Positions 47,709 to 61,444 are shown, numbered from the stretch's first letter. The stretch is 64,000 bases of DNA from Dirofilaria immitis (GCA_024305405.1 JAKNDB010000068.1:5026001-5090000); one strand, 5' to 3'. The notes: generated by a model from the letters alone, not told the origin. Made by a program: numbers and translations.

Positions 47709-50278
47709 TTAATTATCAATAACTTCTTTCTTCACTTCATTTCCTTCCTGCTTCAGCTTTCGTCGCTTCCTGTTTTTATTAAATCTTTCCAGTGGATGGA
47801 TAGAAAAGGGCATAACCAAATCAGGATCAAATTTCTGCACAACAGTAATATTCATTATAGCCATCAGCATTCGCATAACATCATCTACACGTCCATTAAT
47901 TATAAGATCGGCTTTTCGATCCTCAATTAGAAAAATAATTCTAAAGAATGCCAAACAATTAAAACAAAATAATCAAGTCATTAATTCTGGAACATGAAAA
48001 GAGAATGCAGAGAATTATTTCAGTCAATTTAAATGATCTTAATTGCTAGTATGACATCTGGATTATTAAGAAAAAATTTTTTGCAATGCATGAGAAACAA
48101 TTTTCCGTTTTTTTAATCGGTTGATCTAGAGTAATTCGTCCATTTTAAAACAATCCTTAAAACTTTCTATTCTGAGAAAGAAGTTAGATAAAAGTTTCTT
48201 TTTTTTTATGTTCTCATAGCAAACACACAATATGAAAGTCCTTAATTTTTAAAATAATCGCTTGGTTTTTTAAAGTAGACAAAAACTTAGATTTAAATTC
48301 TATGTGATTAGAAAAGCATGAAAATTCAATAAAACTTTGGTAGTTGTTATAGAAATATATCAGTTCATCAGAATTCATTTGAAACTTACATGTTTCGTTC
48401 TCGATAGATTAATGATGACAATTTTGCCACCATTTTTCTTGGTTAGAAGTGGTAAATCACCAGCAGGAGTTATTTGCAGTGTCGTACCCATACAAATGCT
48501 TAGATCGGCATTTCTACAACCACTAATTGAAATCAGTCATAACATCAACTAGTAATACAGATGGATGAATTAACATGATATTAAAATCAGGAGACTTTTG
48601 AGGAGAAATGAATAGGGACCTATTTGCTATATAATCAAATACTATTAAGTGTACAGTGTGACAGTTCCAATTTGCCGTAAAGCTGCACAAAAATCAAGTA
48701 CTCTGCTATGAAAAAGTCCCTTTATAAAAAGATCGTTTACGAAAAAAAAATTAAAAGTTGCAATTAATCGTTCTTTGAGCACAAATGACACTTAGTTTTA
48801 AAACACCAAGTCAGAAAATAAAAATAAAATTTGAAAATTGGGTAGCAAGTTTTAAAACAACTTTGCGAATTCATTTGCTACGCAAAGATCTTCTTCTGGT
48901 AATGGGTCTTCCCAATCTAAACAAACATCATGCAACATTCCACGACAAGGCCGTCCACTGTTTGTACCTTCGCACCGCTTCCCGGTAGGTTTTAATCCGA
49001 TGCTTCCGGTTGGAATATTCCGATAATATCTTCTAAAACAATTAACTGTCAATCTTCTTTGGGAAGACCATATATTTCTGATATATTTCCTTGAAATATC
49101 TAAAAAGGCAGACAAATGAATAGAGAAAAATAGAAAATTCATTTATTTTCAATGCAAATATAGCAAATAATCTTACTGTTTTAAAACTGTCGAAAATTCA
49201 TGGTATCAAAAGTCGAAAATTCATGGTATCATTTAATCTAAACTTAAGTATAAATGAAAAGAATTCCAGTCACCTGCCACATTTAGCACACTTCTCCATA
49301 AATACATTTCCGTGAAGTTCAGCGATACGATTCAGTGGATATCCTGAACGAATGTGCAAACCATCCACATTCTGGGTAATAACGAATCCAAAATTTTAAA
49401 GTAGTTATATGAAAGTTTTCAAAAAATACTTCTGAAAACTAAGAAAAAAATACTTTAAAAAGAATTTTGCAGACCTTAAAAACTTTGCAAATTTTCATTA
49501 ATGCCATAATATAAAAAATATTTTTTCGTCCATTTTTCTAAATTCTTGATTGTTCTTTACATATTGAAGCAATTACGAATGCTTCTGTTACATAAAACAA
49601 CCATATATGCAAATGTCCATTGCCAATCTTTTCTTCCTTTCTTTTTGATGAGTGTAACTTTCAGTTTTCAAAACCTCTATCATTGTGCATATTTTAAATG
49701 AAAATAAATCCGTCGCTCACTTGACAATATTTTTGTTTTCCAGTGCATTAATTCCATAATGAGTGTAGGTTGGCAAAGCTTCAACGAAACTGACCCCATC
49801 ATTAACTGACTCATTTCGAGCTTCCAAAGTCCATAATCCTTTGGGACCGCGGAAATCCGGTATACCCGCTGTAGTACTAATACCAGCTCCTGTATGTATC
49901 ACACAACAATGGCTTGCCAAAAGCAACTCTGCAAGTTGCCCTACTTTTCGTTCCAATTCGTGATGATCATCGATGACCTAAAGTACATAAGATCATGTTT
50001 CGAAATTTAACAACTAATTTTTTCACCATTTCACTGTCCTAGCTTAGGAAAACTCGAAAAGAAGTGTTATTTCAATTCAGAACATCACTATAAATGAGGG
50101 TAAATTGATGAAACAGAAAGGAGATATTAGAAAATAAAAATAAATCTAAAGTCAACAATAAAATTTAAAAATCCAGCAATAAATAATATTTAACAAAGTG
50201 ATAAGATGAAACCTCAGGTAATCCTAGAACACCTTTATTCTCGTAGGGTGATAAAGCTTTCGCATAGTTCATAGCCAT
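47709..50278 (-). CDS. sir-2.4: SIRT6-type NAD-dependent deacylase
   Basis: Minus-strand exons 50278-50213, 49977-49721, 49387-49274, 49032-48862, 48513-48390 and 47921-47709 total 314 residues. The N terminus [19 protein letters not shown] is the SIRT6/7 start. The NAD-binding motif is [20 protein letters not shown]. Then come [19 protein letters not shown], catalytic His in AELHGNVF, zinc cysteines CAKC and CEG..SGRPC, the SIRT6-specific [32 protein letters not shown] and [17 protein letters not shown]6 acts on chromatin histone H3 and in DNA repair; the C. elegans ortholog is sir-2.4. The intron before exon 3 lacks an AG acceptor: the conserved frame starts after TTTTGG, where TTTTAG would be expected. 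It is divergent from the 719-residue gene. Confidence 0.93.
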
Positions 50279-51793
50279 TATACCATTCTTTAAAAAATTT
50301 TATATAAAAACGTTATGTCTCGTCGGAAGTTATCCTGATCCATTCGACCTTAGCATTATTTACATATGTAATCGATTCCTTTCTAAGTTTGCAAGTTTGG
50401 TCCTACCGTAAAATACTGGAAAATTATCACGATTCGAAAACGAACCAATGTTTTGCTAAAAATTTCGAATGAACAAATTCAATGCTGCGAATTAAATTAT
50501 CGGAAGTAATTAATTATAGCTCTTTCGGCAGAAATACTTTACAGACTGCAATTTTTCCAGAAACATATCCATTTCGTCTTGATTGTCACATAATTACCGA
50601 CTACTTTACTCATTGGAAATCAACAAAATAATCGAGACTAACTGTAAACTTTGTATTGATTTCTTTTTTAAACAGCATAGATTTTATTTCATGTCAAATA
50701 TGGTTCATAATGATAAATGTCTGGAAACTAGGAAAATATAGTTTCGTCTAAGTCTAAATGAAGTAGATGTGACGTAAAGATCAACGTCTGAAGAGCATTA
50801 TAGCAAGACACATACGCATGGCGAATGAAAATAATCTCCCAACATGTCAGGAGATAAAGTAACATTTCATTTCGGGAAATCCAGAATAACACAGACCAGA
50901 TCAGTGGTGCACATCGATATTGCGTCTTCGTAGGGTTCCGTAGGTCACGTCATTGTCACCCAGCGAGGGTTTGGAATAGATCTTTATTCCAGACTGTGGA
51001 TGGATTTTCGTTGGTCGTGGTTTGTTAATTTTGAAACTGTCTGGTTGTAATATTTTTGTTGCTGTTGTGGTTATGTTACCGCTGGTCGGTGATCTAAGTC
51101 GTTTCTTGAGGCGGAGTTGCTAAGGGATGACTGCGCGCATTTCGAAGATGTGAAATAAATGTGAAAGAAAAGGAAGCAGGAATCAGACCGGAAATTTGAA
51201 AAATATGAAAAGATAGGTCTGAAGTTTTTGCTTGGGAATTTTGCAGAATGATTAATAGCGACACTAACATAGAGTTGCTGAAAGTATTGGTTAAATATGC
51301 ATAAGTATCAAAGTTTATTTGTGGATTTGTAAATCTGAGATGAAACTCTATCATATTCATACTTATTCATACAGTTTGAATAAGAATCTGAGGATTAATA
51401 TGCATCCTTTAAAAGACTTGTTTCTTATTTTACGCTTTTTAAAAATCCGGTCTTTGAAAATTATATTTAGTCATATTATTTCCGAACGAAATTTTGATTT
51501 CTCTTTTCACTAAGACTTTTAGATTGTCTTCCAAACCATAAATTCTATTCTGTTGTTGAGCTTGTCATTTTTATTTACTTATTTTGTTTGAAATAGATTA
51601 TCTGGTTGAAGCATTCCAATAAGCTTTTTGAATCTCCAAAAGTTTTCTAAAAACTCGGATCGTTTCTTGGATATCAGAAACATTTATTTAAAATGAAACA
51701 AAAATTCAGGGATATTATTTCTGGAAAGATTAGTCTGTCTGTATAGCTTTTTCCGTACCTTTTGTTGTTTGGTACGTACGTACAGCTGACCAG
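50279..51793. other. divergent intergenic region (sirtuin / HTH-zinc gene)
   Basis: 1.5 kb between divergent starts, probably containing both promoters. It is less AT-rich around 50880-51130, with no recognised exon. Frames at 51094-51513 have no family resemblance. Confidence 0.5.
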
Positions 51794-54700
51794 ATGATTT
51801 CCAAAGATATGGATGCTGACATCGATGTAACATCGATGACCGATGATGGTATCCTGAATCCATACAAGGTTTCATTAAATAGTGACAAGAATGTCGATAA
51901 AGAGGTCTTATTTTTCTTCTTTTGTTGTTTTTATTATTGAAAAATCCTTTAGAGACATTTACTTTTTGATTTAAAGTTGAGGGATTTACTTGGTATGGCC
52001 CTTGATGGTGTTAATTATCATGGATTATAATTGATCATATGAACTTATTTTAAGACTTAGAGTTCCTTCTGACTGAATATTTACTTCATATCGTATTCCT
52101 TTTTGCTGAGCTTAGTTTCTAGGTTTAATTAGAAAAAGGAGGAAGATTTTGAGAGCATTTTCAGCATTTGTAGTGCTATAGTAAAAGTGAGCTGGAACTT
52201 TATAGTGCAATAGATTATTTCATTGTTGTAGAATATGCGATAATTACTACGTAGGGAATAGTTTTCAGGCTTATTTAAGTAAACTTACGGAAAGTAAGCT
52301 TACTCAGGCGATGGAAGAACATATGTTTGATGGAGAAAATGCTGAGCAAGAACAAAATGAAAGTTTCGAAGGAGGAGACGGAAATTCGTATGGCACAAGG
52401 CAGTCGAGAAAGTGACATTCAAGATCTTTTTATTAGTTTATCTTTTATAATGATTGAAATGTTAAGTGAATTCAACTGAATTTAAAATAATGTTTAGTAG
52501 ATTGGGTAATAATAATGCTAATAATAATTCGTTTCATTATTTATTATATTTTGAAATATATTTGAGAAGAATAAACATTATAGTAATGGTTATAAAAGTC
52601 AATTTTACTAATTTTCTTACTAATTAAAGTCTGAATCGCTGAGGCTAGTTTAATATTTGATAAAATTTACGTTGCTAGTTTTATTTTAGGATGAGGATGA
52701 TATTATCACAATAATTCATTAAAGAAATAAAATCAGATCATAGTGATTCCTGCAGCTGGCTTGATATAATGTATTATTCTTTTCCAACAGAACATTCTAA
52801 CCTAATAATGTTTGATATACTTAAAGACTTAGGAATCCATCTTTATGGCAAAGACCAGACGTGAGACGTATTGTGGAAGATTTCATCAATAAAGATATAA
52901 CTTCGAGAGGTGCAGCCAACAAAATCTCAGATATTTTGGGTCGCAATGTTTCTCATTCTACTGTTTTAACTTACGCCAACAGATTACTACGAGTAGATTT
53001 TCATTCTTTTTCTTTCATATTCCATACTACACTTTTTTGTTTGTTCAGGTTTTTGAATCTGAAACGTGAAATAAATTGTTGGAGAATTTTATGCTTATCA
53101 TCAAATCGATTCTTTAGTTGTCTTTTTGTTTTGTATCTTTTGATGGAGTTTAATGTACTGTTCCAAAGTCGATATTTTTATGAAATCTAATTTCTTATAG
53201 TATTGAAGATTCTCTCTCTTTATAACGCAGGAAATCAAAATTAAGTAGTTATCGAAATAAATAACTTAGCATCGCATTTTTCATAGATATTGCAAAGATG
53301 CTAGGTAGTAATTTTAAGCCATTTTTAATAGAGAATAAGTATTCAATGAAAATGAATGAATCTTTTCTCCATATTTAATAAAAAAACATCTTGATTGAAT
53401 TATCAGCACAAATAATGATTTAAGGGAATAAAGCGTGAGGTGGAAGAGGAACCAGCATATCAAGTTCAGGTCGAAGCCGATGATTCACCTGCACCGGTTG
53501 ATGAAGTTGGATATGATGTTCATTTTGAGCTTGTGAAAACGAGTCGTGGCAACGATAACGGTCTGGCAGTTTACGAAGACAATAGTTTCGTTCGTGTTTA
53601 TCGCCGCACTAGTACAACGGGTCGAAGCGCATCTTATCGCTGCTCCACGTGCGATCATCTCTATGAAAAACTTGGCCAAGGTGAACGACCAACTATCAAA
53701 ATGCGTGATAATGTCATCGTGACTGATCCATTTCCAACCCATAATCAGATGTGCACTCCTACATCAGTGGATGTATTCCGTAGGACACAGGAAGATTTAG
53801 AAGCACGGCAGCTCAATATGTGTAGGCGTGTATTAACCAGTGTAAGTCCCTTTATTTTAGGACATTAATTTTTTACAATAAAATATTTAAAGCTTTGAAT
53901 TTAGAGTTTATAAGAAAAGTTAACTATAAATAAGAAAATGTCAACGTTAAGATAGTACAAATTTCAGTCACGTTTCAAGGAAATGAGGTGGGCAAGGTCA
54001 TTTGATACCGTTGGATATGTGGTAAAACCACCAAACGAAGAAGAAGAAGCGATAAATAAATGCATCGAAAGGTCTTGTTCTGTTGCCTTTTTTAAGGATA
54101 TACTTTTTCTTTTTTTTCATATGAAATTTGACACTTCCGTTTTTTCAATCTACGCCATTATTTTGGTCGTTTAAAAAGAAAAATATGATATATCTTTATG
54201 GATGGGAAATAAAATTTCTTAGGATTAAAAAATTTTTAAATCGTTTCATAAATCTGAATTAGAAATTATGCCTTTTACAGTTTACTGACAAGGTGTCGCG
54301 GTTCGACAGAAATGGAGGACGAAGACAAGGAAGCGTATGTAATTTATTAAATTTTTAGAAAATTTTTGGCAAGTGAAATTTTAAGTTTATTTTTGGTTTC
54401 TTTTCAGTGTGCTGAGAGACTTAATCGAAGGCTACAAACGTGGAGAGGTTTCTAGTTTAACGGAACTTGCAAAACTAATCAAAGAAAACCTAGACATTGA
54501 TGTCTCTAGTCCTACCCTTTGTCGATACCTGAAAAAACAGGTCTTTTTTTTGTTTTTGGGATTTTCGGACGTAATGTTCAATTCATAATTGGAGAGCAGT
54601 GATTCTGATAAGGTGCAAGATAGACATCTTTGTTTTTTCTTAACAGTTCATTAATTTTTTGTTTACAGACAGATGATAAGGCACAGTCACCAATGGAACC

Positions 54701-57106
54701 TGATGAAAGGTAAGACTTTCTCCTTAGTTCATCTTTAATGTTACGGATTCATTTTCAAGAAGCACAGAATAGATAGTAGAGCTATGATTTTCTGCCCTTA
54801 ATGCAAAACATATACTTTTGTTCATGTTTTGTCTTTGAAAACATTATTCTAAAATTTTCAGCGATACCGTTTTGATAGCTCGACCAGGACTTTCGAAGTA
54901 CTTGAACGAAACGCTTATTACAGTACCAGAAAATGAAGGCTTTCGGCAATATTCATTTATGAAAAGGTCATCAGATGGTGTTCGATCATATTACAGGTCA
55001 ATGTTGCATTTGTTTAGCTGGAAATATTATAAAACTCGTCGTGATCAATTTGTTTTTAGAAAGCTTTCGATGTAGATTTCAATATTATCGGTAATAAATT
55101 AGAATTCCTACAGAGGAATCATTAATGAAAGCAACAAATCTTACTATAAAATATAAATCATTTAAATGTAAGGACTAAGATTTCCAGAATTTGGCGCATT
55201 ATTATTTTGCAAGATGAGCGCTGAAAAAATTTTTTGAATAGGAAAACTTTCGAGATTGAATGAAAAAATTGTCATAACTTTTTATATAAAACGTTTTCTT
55301 TTCAGAGGTCAGATTTGGTGATAGATTTTGGAATTAAAAACATCCATTTTTATGGACATTGTTACAGGTGCCTTGGATGCTCTCGCGCAAAACGGCTTTA
55401 TGGACCAGATCGGCAAGCTTATGTGAAAGTAGAATACGGCGAGATAATCGATAGGCCACTTCATCATCGCAGATGTGAACCACAGTCGGAAGAAAGTGTT
55501 CTAGTCCAAAATCTAGATCGTGAATGCCGTAGAAGTATCAGGAAAGGCGAAAAAATCCACGGGAAGCCCATGCTGAAGTTTGTTTAGTTTAAAATCGATC
55601 CCATTTTTATTATGGTATGGTGAGCAGTGATGAGTATTCATAGTTTTAATTCACTTAAATCTAGTGCTGCATCTAATTCTGAGAAAATTTTTATGTTTCT
55701 TATTATGATGAATACTGAAGAACTCAATTTTGCGAATATCTGGCAATAACTTATAATGCATATTGTATACTCTTTGGTGATAAAGACATACTTTAGGGCC
55801 TAGATAAAATGGCTGAAATAGAGGCATCGTTTTCTGGCGACGAAAATATTCATGGAACATTGCAAAAACTTTTTCCATCATGGGAAAGAGTTAAAGCGGC
55901 ATATTTTCGACAAAGAGATTTATTAAAAAAGGCAGCAATAGCAGCAGAACTAGAAGAAGGAGCTTACCAAACTGGCGTTCATGATAGCGAAATTGGTCGT
56001 TATGAAGAAATTGAAGGAAATGAAAGGTACATTTATTGTTTCAACAATAATTTAAATAAGTTTTGAGTAATTTAAACCTTACTCTGTCGTTCTTCTGACC
56101 TCGAAATAACACTTCAGGTACCATCTGACGCAGTGAAATATTATTTTAGACTTATAATCTCATTATCCAGACTTTTATGTTATGATAATCTAGTAGGGTA
56201 AGCATGTTTCCTTTTGCATTTTGTAAAATAATTAAGACTGAAGGCTAGATAATGGAAAGTTCTGAGGCAACTGATACCCTTAGTTTCTTTAAGAAAATTT
56301 ATTATGTCTTAGGCGTGACGATGCTATCTCTGAAAATTTCTCTGACCTAAATGCTTGAATAATCCCAGAATTCTTTTGCTTCTCAGACTTCATCCGTTTC
56401 TTTTGGCGTCATATATGTGCTGATAATCCCGCTTTTTTATGCGAGTTGAATTTCAGTTTCATAACACCTCCCTCTACCGCGGTCGAGCTTACTCCCGAAA
56501 TGAACGCTCTGAAAAATCAATTATTATTTGATGTACAGCAAGCGATTCGAAGAGAGGTCACACGAGCAGTTACTCGCACTACTGTGATGATGGAGCAACG
56601 ATTTGACGCAAAAATTATGCAAATATTCGATGATATATTTAGAACACAAAATGAAGAAGAAGTTATCGAAGCAGGGGTGAATTTCATTTTGATTTATTAA
56701 CTGCATGTAAATCGTTTTATTTTCTGTTTCTCATTTTCCTAATTAATTGTATTTGTTTTATCGATTTCCACAGTCAATTAACAACTGATCAAACTTTTGA
56801 ATTCTAAACATTATGTTCTACATGAACCAAAAGTTTGTAATAGCTGTTGAGATAGCATTTCTGTACTCGTTGAAAATATAGAAAATGAGATGTATAATAT
56901 TTTTTTAGGTAGTCGATGAATATGCGCTCCAAGAATTTCCGTCAACTTCATCAGCCTCATCATATCCTCCACAAAAACGACGACGTTTAGAGAGCATTGG
57001 AGGGAATGAAAGGGTTAATGATACACCTTTTTCAATTCCTGCATGTTATTTGAAGCGAAATAGATTGGTTATCAAAGAGGTTGGAGGAAAGAAGAATTCT
57101 ATTTAA
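51794..57106 (+). CDS. 719-residue protein with two tandem HTH plus C2HC zinc modules; function unknown
   Basis: Thirteen exons join in phase with no break: 51794-51904, 52269-52411, 52833-52992, 53425-53841, 53968-54071, 54281-54334, 54408-54540, 54669-54709, 54862-54996, 55368-55581, 55797-56026, 56457-56676 and 56909-57106. Module 1: a helix-turn-helix-like segment at about 89-138 (VRRIVEDFINKDITSRGAAN, then VSHSTVLTYANRLLR) and a zinc-like unit Cys211-x2-Cys214-x29-His244-x3-Cys248. Module 2: HTH at about 330-374 (VLRDLIEGYKRGEVSSLTEL, DVSSPTLCRYLKK) and Cys434-x2-Cys437-x27-His465-x3-Cys469. Both zinc units have aromatic-Tyr-Arg-Cys before the CxxC and Pro before the His. A helical, Glu-rich C-terminal half follows (about 505-655), with a nuclear-localisation-like PPQKRRRLE. 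The layout resembles FLYWCH or transposase-derived DNA-binding proteins, but the spacing differs. DNA binding is inference. Confidence 0.85.
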
Positions 57107-58727
57107 ATTCTATTTTCAAATTACAGATTTTAGATTTCGTCGAGAATTTGATCAACTATGTAGATAACATTTAAATTCTATCAGATCTGAGGTTGAGCTT
57201 TCGTCTTGAACCTTTTGTATTGGTAGCCTATGACCTGTTTTGTTTATGTTTATGGTCATAGCCCTTCTAATCTAGTGTCTCTTGTCTATTCCATAGTGAA
57301 ACAGAGAAAAAGTGTTGTGTATATTTTTTTTATCGAAAGCTTTGATTAATGAGCGATTAAAATTTCTGAGCTATAATATCATTTTTCTTATATTTTAAGA
57401 TTTCGTATATCGTTATTTAGTTTTCATTCTTCTGAGAATTGTGTTTTCAGCTAGAATATTTTTACTGTTAAAGTAACACGTTAAGTCTTTGCCCTAATTA
57501 ATTTTATCAACTTAACCCTCGGAAACTGAAAAAATTCTTTTCCAGAATTTGCAAATATTATTTGCGAAAACTGCATATTTTTAAATACGCTACGAAATTT
57601 CATACTTCAAAACTGGTTTTTAATGTTCATCATTTTTTCACCATTCCTTCAACTCATCATGTTATATTCGTTTGATTTGCTGCTATTCACTCATAAAATA
57701 GTCGAGCGGAGATAGAGATGGAATAATTGGAAATATGCTTTTTTTGAATTAGGATTTCGAGAAATTATTTAAATGCTTGAAGTCGTAATAATGATATTTT
57801 TATTACTAGGGTGCCAGAAAGTTGTGAGTGATGTACAGCGTTCTAAATTAAATTTTAAATTTTATTTGCGGATGAGTTCAGTTACTGTTATTTTTTGATT
57901 TGTCTTCAAATGTTGAACTTTCGAATTGAAAATACATTTTATTTGGAAATAGTGTTTATGTTGAAATAACTTTCAATCCAATTCATATTCTGTATGTTAT
58001 CATTTATTTATGTAAGAAAAGAGTTTCTATAATTGTTTGCCAAGCATAGTTTACAATGTTTATAAATTTCAATAAGTTTATGGGATATGAATAGATTATG
58101 ACGTAATGTAATTGTTTAATTCAAGCAAAAATCAAGGTAGTGATAGTGTGGTACCTTATAAATCTTTTTATTTTTTCAAGATACAATAACAGAAGTTTGG
58201 TTATTAATGATGGGGAATGCTATGTCTAACGTTGGAGATTTAGCCGAGTTGTAATGTAAAGCGGTAAAGTTGTCCGTAGATTTTGTTTTTGCTTGTGTAT
58301 TATTGTGTTTGTTTTTGCTTGTGTATCATTTTGTTTAAACAAATGATTATTGATTGTTTGATTTTTGTAAAAGTGAAAGGAAGGAACTGGCGATTTCTAG
58401 AGAAATTATTGATTAGACAGTCGAATCTTGACTTTTAAATTGTACAAGAACATTGTATCCTTTGTAGCTATCTCTTTTTATTTCCTAGATATTTTTTTCA
58501 AATAATAAACTGTAACCGTTGCAAAAATTAGTCAATTTACGTTATTACGTTTCAAAGGTAAACTGATGTCTAAAGCAAGCATTCAACTACATTATACTTT
58601 TGAATTAAATTCTGCGAAAATTTTTTGATGAATTTTTGATATGTTCATTTCTATAAAATAGTTCTTCGCAATTTAAAATTTATGTCATCATTTATAGTTT
58701 TGATCGTACTAGTGGATTTTTGTTCAG
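57107..58727. other. intergenic DNA with a small tandem duplication
   Basis: 1.6 kb without a recognised exon between two same-strand genes. A 26-bp word, TTTGTTTTTGCTTGTGTAT plus seven bases, is duplicated in tandem at about 58280-58335. Confidence 0.5.
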
Positions 58728-58774
58728 ATTTCAAAGGAATCGCTGGATGCTATCTGTTAAGGTTGCATTTGATA
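58717..58774 (+). promoter_or_regulatory. probable trans-splice acceptor of ALKBH4
   Basis: TTTTTGTTCAG ends at 58727, 47 bases upstream of the first ALKBH4 start candidate (58775). An open frame reads through the site upstream but looks non-conserved, so a spliced-leader acceptor is more likely than an extra exon. Confidence 0.4.
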
Positions 58775-61444
58775 ATGCTTGATACGCTGATGGTGCAGAC
58801 GGAATCGGTTAAAGAAGAGAAGCCAAAATGTGGTTGTAAAGGAATTCGCTATTGCGCTGCATGCAAAGATACATTAAGGTGCGATAAAATTCTTGTAAGC
58901 ATTAATTATTGGAGAATTTATTCATAACGAAAAATTTGAAGAATTATTCGTATTGATTTAAATTTTGCAATACATTTTTTGAAGAATCTAGTAACTTTGC
59001 CGGTATATTGTACATATTTGCTTTTTATAGACTAGAAAGTTGGAATATATTCAGTATTATTCGTTTCTCGATGAATTTGATAGTTTCTATTTAATCTATA
59101 AATATTTACACATTATATGAAACAGCATGATAGAAGTGATAAAGTGGAAGATTCATCATAATTAGTTTATGAACAAAATAGCTGATTTTATTCGATTTAT
59201 TTCATTTAATTATTGCTAATATTTTAATAGTTGAAATATATTACATTTTGATAGTCTGCGGCATTAATGCTTTAATAATGGCATATTTTGATAGGTTACA
59301 GAGACAGTGTTAGTGTTAAGTATTCTGTGATAAGTATGCATGATTAATACTGGGAATAAATATGCATAGCTAATTTTAAAAATGTTTAGAGTGGCAAAAT
59401 TAACGCTACATGAGGAATATCCGTATGCAAAATATAAGAAATATGTTTATTCTGTGCGTCATCAAATGGCAATATGCGATAGCTCATTATCTGATCGTCC
59501 AGTATTAAATGATATTCATGATTTGGCTAGTAGAATAAATGAAACTGAAAATAAATCTAAGGTAATCATTTAAAAATTGCAATTAAGAGAAATCAGAAGA
59601 CGTTACATTTTTCATTACGTGGGATGAATTTCTAGTATAACATATACTACCAAATTCAATGGAGTCAGTGCCGGATTATCCATCTCAACTTCAAATTTTT
59701 AAGGACTGTTTGGTTATTCCTGGTTTATATGTTGTTCCTGATTTCCTTAGCGAAGCTGAAGAAATGTTTCTCATTGATGAAATCGATAGAACGGATTGGA
59801 TGCTTTCACAGTCAGGACGTCGGAAGCAGGTTTTTACTAGTTTTTTCCATCTTTAGTGATTGGTATTTTTTATGAATATTTCGAATGAACTACGGATAAA
59901 ACAGATATTGAAATCATAATAATAGTGATTTATTTAAGTTCAATTTTTTTCACTATTTTGAGAATTTATTTCGTAACGTATTGTCATGAAATTTATTGTT
60001 TAATGACTTAAACGCATCTACTTACAGGACTATGGTCCGCGTGTCAATTTTAAGCACAAGAAAGTGAAAATGGATCGCTTTTTTGGAATGCCAAATTATA
60101 TAGATATAATACTGAATAGAATGAATTCCATTTCCTCTGATTTATTTGGCTCTTATCAGCCGTTTGAATTATGTAATTTGGAATACAGGGATGACCGATG
60201 GTCCACTATTGAAATGCACTGCGATGATACGTGGATTTGGGGAATCGACTGATTACGTTTGTTTCTAATTTTCAGTTGCTTCATGTAACGGCAATTTTTT
60301 GTAAAAGGCAATTTAATGGGGATTTCCTGAAACAAAAGAAGTATTAATTTAGTTTGAATTTCGTTACCTTAATTCTTTCCTTCAAATCGTGAAATATTTT
60401 TAAATCTTTAACCAGTTACTTTTAATTGAATTTTGTTGAGTTTTTCTATTTTTAAGTATTCATTTTTGTTTTCAATGTATTCATTCTTCCTTTATTCCGA
60501 TCTTTATTTCTTGCAATTTTAGCGTCAACCTTTTAAGCAAATCAGTGCTGACTTACGCAAATGAGGAGAAACAATTAATTCTCTACGTCCCACTACCGAG
60601 CAGGTATATTTATATATAGTATCGAAAATTTATGTCATTTTTTTTTGTTCTGAGGTTTTTCGAAATATTGTTTCTATAATCCTACCATGGAGTTGATCAT
60701 TAGATTTGTCAAATAGATAGGTATGGAACAGGAAAGATCAGGAAATGAAATGACAGAATGAAGAAAAGACTAATGTTATGTTAATGCTATTTGTTTGTGA
60801 ATTTCTGTTTGTATCTGAATAACAAATTTGTGTAAGCTTTATTAAGCAAAGATTAATTTAAAAAATGTTGTTAGGACAATGGTATGCATGGCTGATGAAA
60901 TTCGTTATTCATGGAGACACGCTGTCTTTCCGGAGCACATTCATGGTCGAAGAATAGCCTTAACAATGAGAGAACCAAGTGCAGCTTTTAAAGTAACGCA
61001 TTTAAGAATGAAGTATATTTAAAATTTGGGACAGAAGAAATGAATTTATGAAAGGAGTTATCTGGATGATAAATTTCAAGAGTAATTTATGACATAGCAT
61101 AACATATTATACTAGCACTGCGTTCATGCCTCTAGAATTAATTTTCTACATTTGGAATATTTTTACTTAGTATGTTAGATGATTATTATGAGCAAATTTT
61201 TTTCGAAAATTCTGCATAACTAATATTTGCTTATTTTTGTGATTTATTATCAATTTTCAACTTTTTCGATATTTTGAATTGTTTTCCGAGAAGCTGTGAA
61301 GCATTTCTTATAATTGTCTGGATTAATTATTTTTCCGATTTTCATAAACAAAAGTTTTACTGTTATTACTGTTTTTAGAAAGGTGGTGAACTGTACGAAA
61401 AATTCGGCCGAGAACTTATTCGTTTGGGGAATATCCGAATATGA
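58775..61444 (+). CDS. alkb-4: AlkB-family dioxygenase, ALKBH4 homologue
   Basis: Seven exons: 58775-58878, 59390-59561, 59636-59829, 60028-60256, 60523-60603, 60875-60992 and 61379-61444, about 321 residues. ALKBH4 hallmarks: N-terminal CGCKGIRYCAAC, then LSQSGRRKQDYGPRVNFKHK, CNLEYRDDRW, Fe-binding His and Asp in MHCDDTWIWG, LITVNLLSKSVL, and the distal block SWRHAVF...GRRIALTMRE with the 2-oxoglutarate-binding arginines. Mammalian ALKBH4 acts on methylated actin and possibly other targets. Exons 3 and 4 are each one base short. In exon 3 an extra A in CCAAATTC (about 59653), and in exon 4 an extra A in GGGGAATCG (about 60242), restore the conserved frame. Both are A runs, so read errors are likely. 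The start may be Met at 58775 or 58790. Confidence 0.92.

Noticed and set aside
53485..53742. 85-residue minus frame
   Set aside because: It is the shadow of exon 4 of the 719-residue gene, whose plus frame carries the zinc motif.
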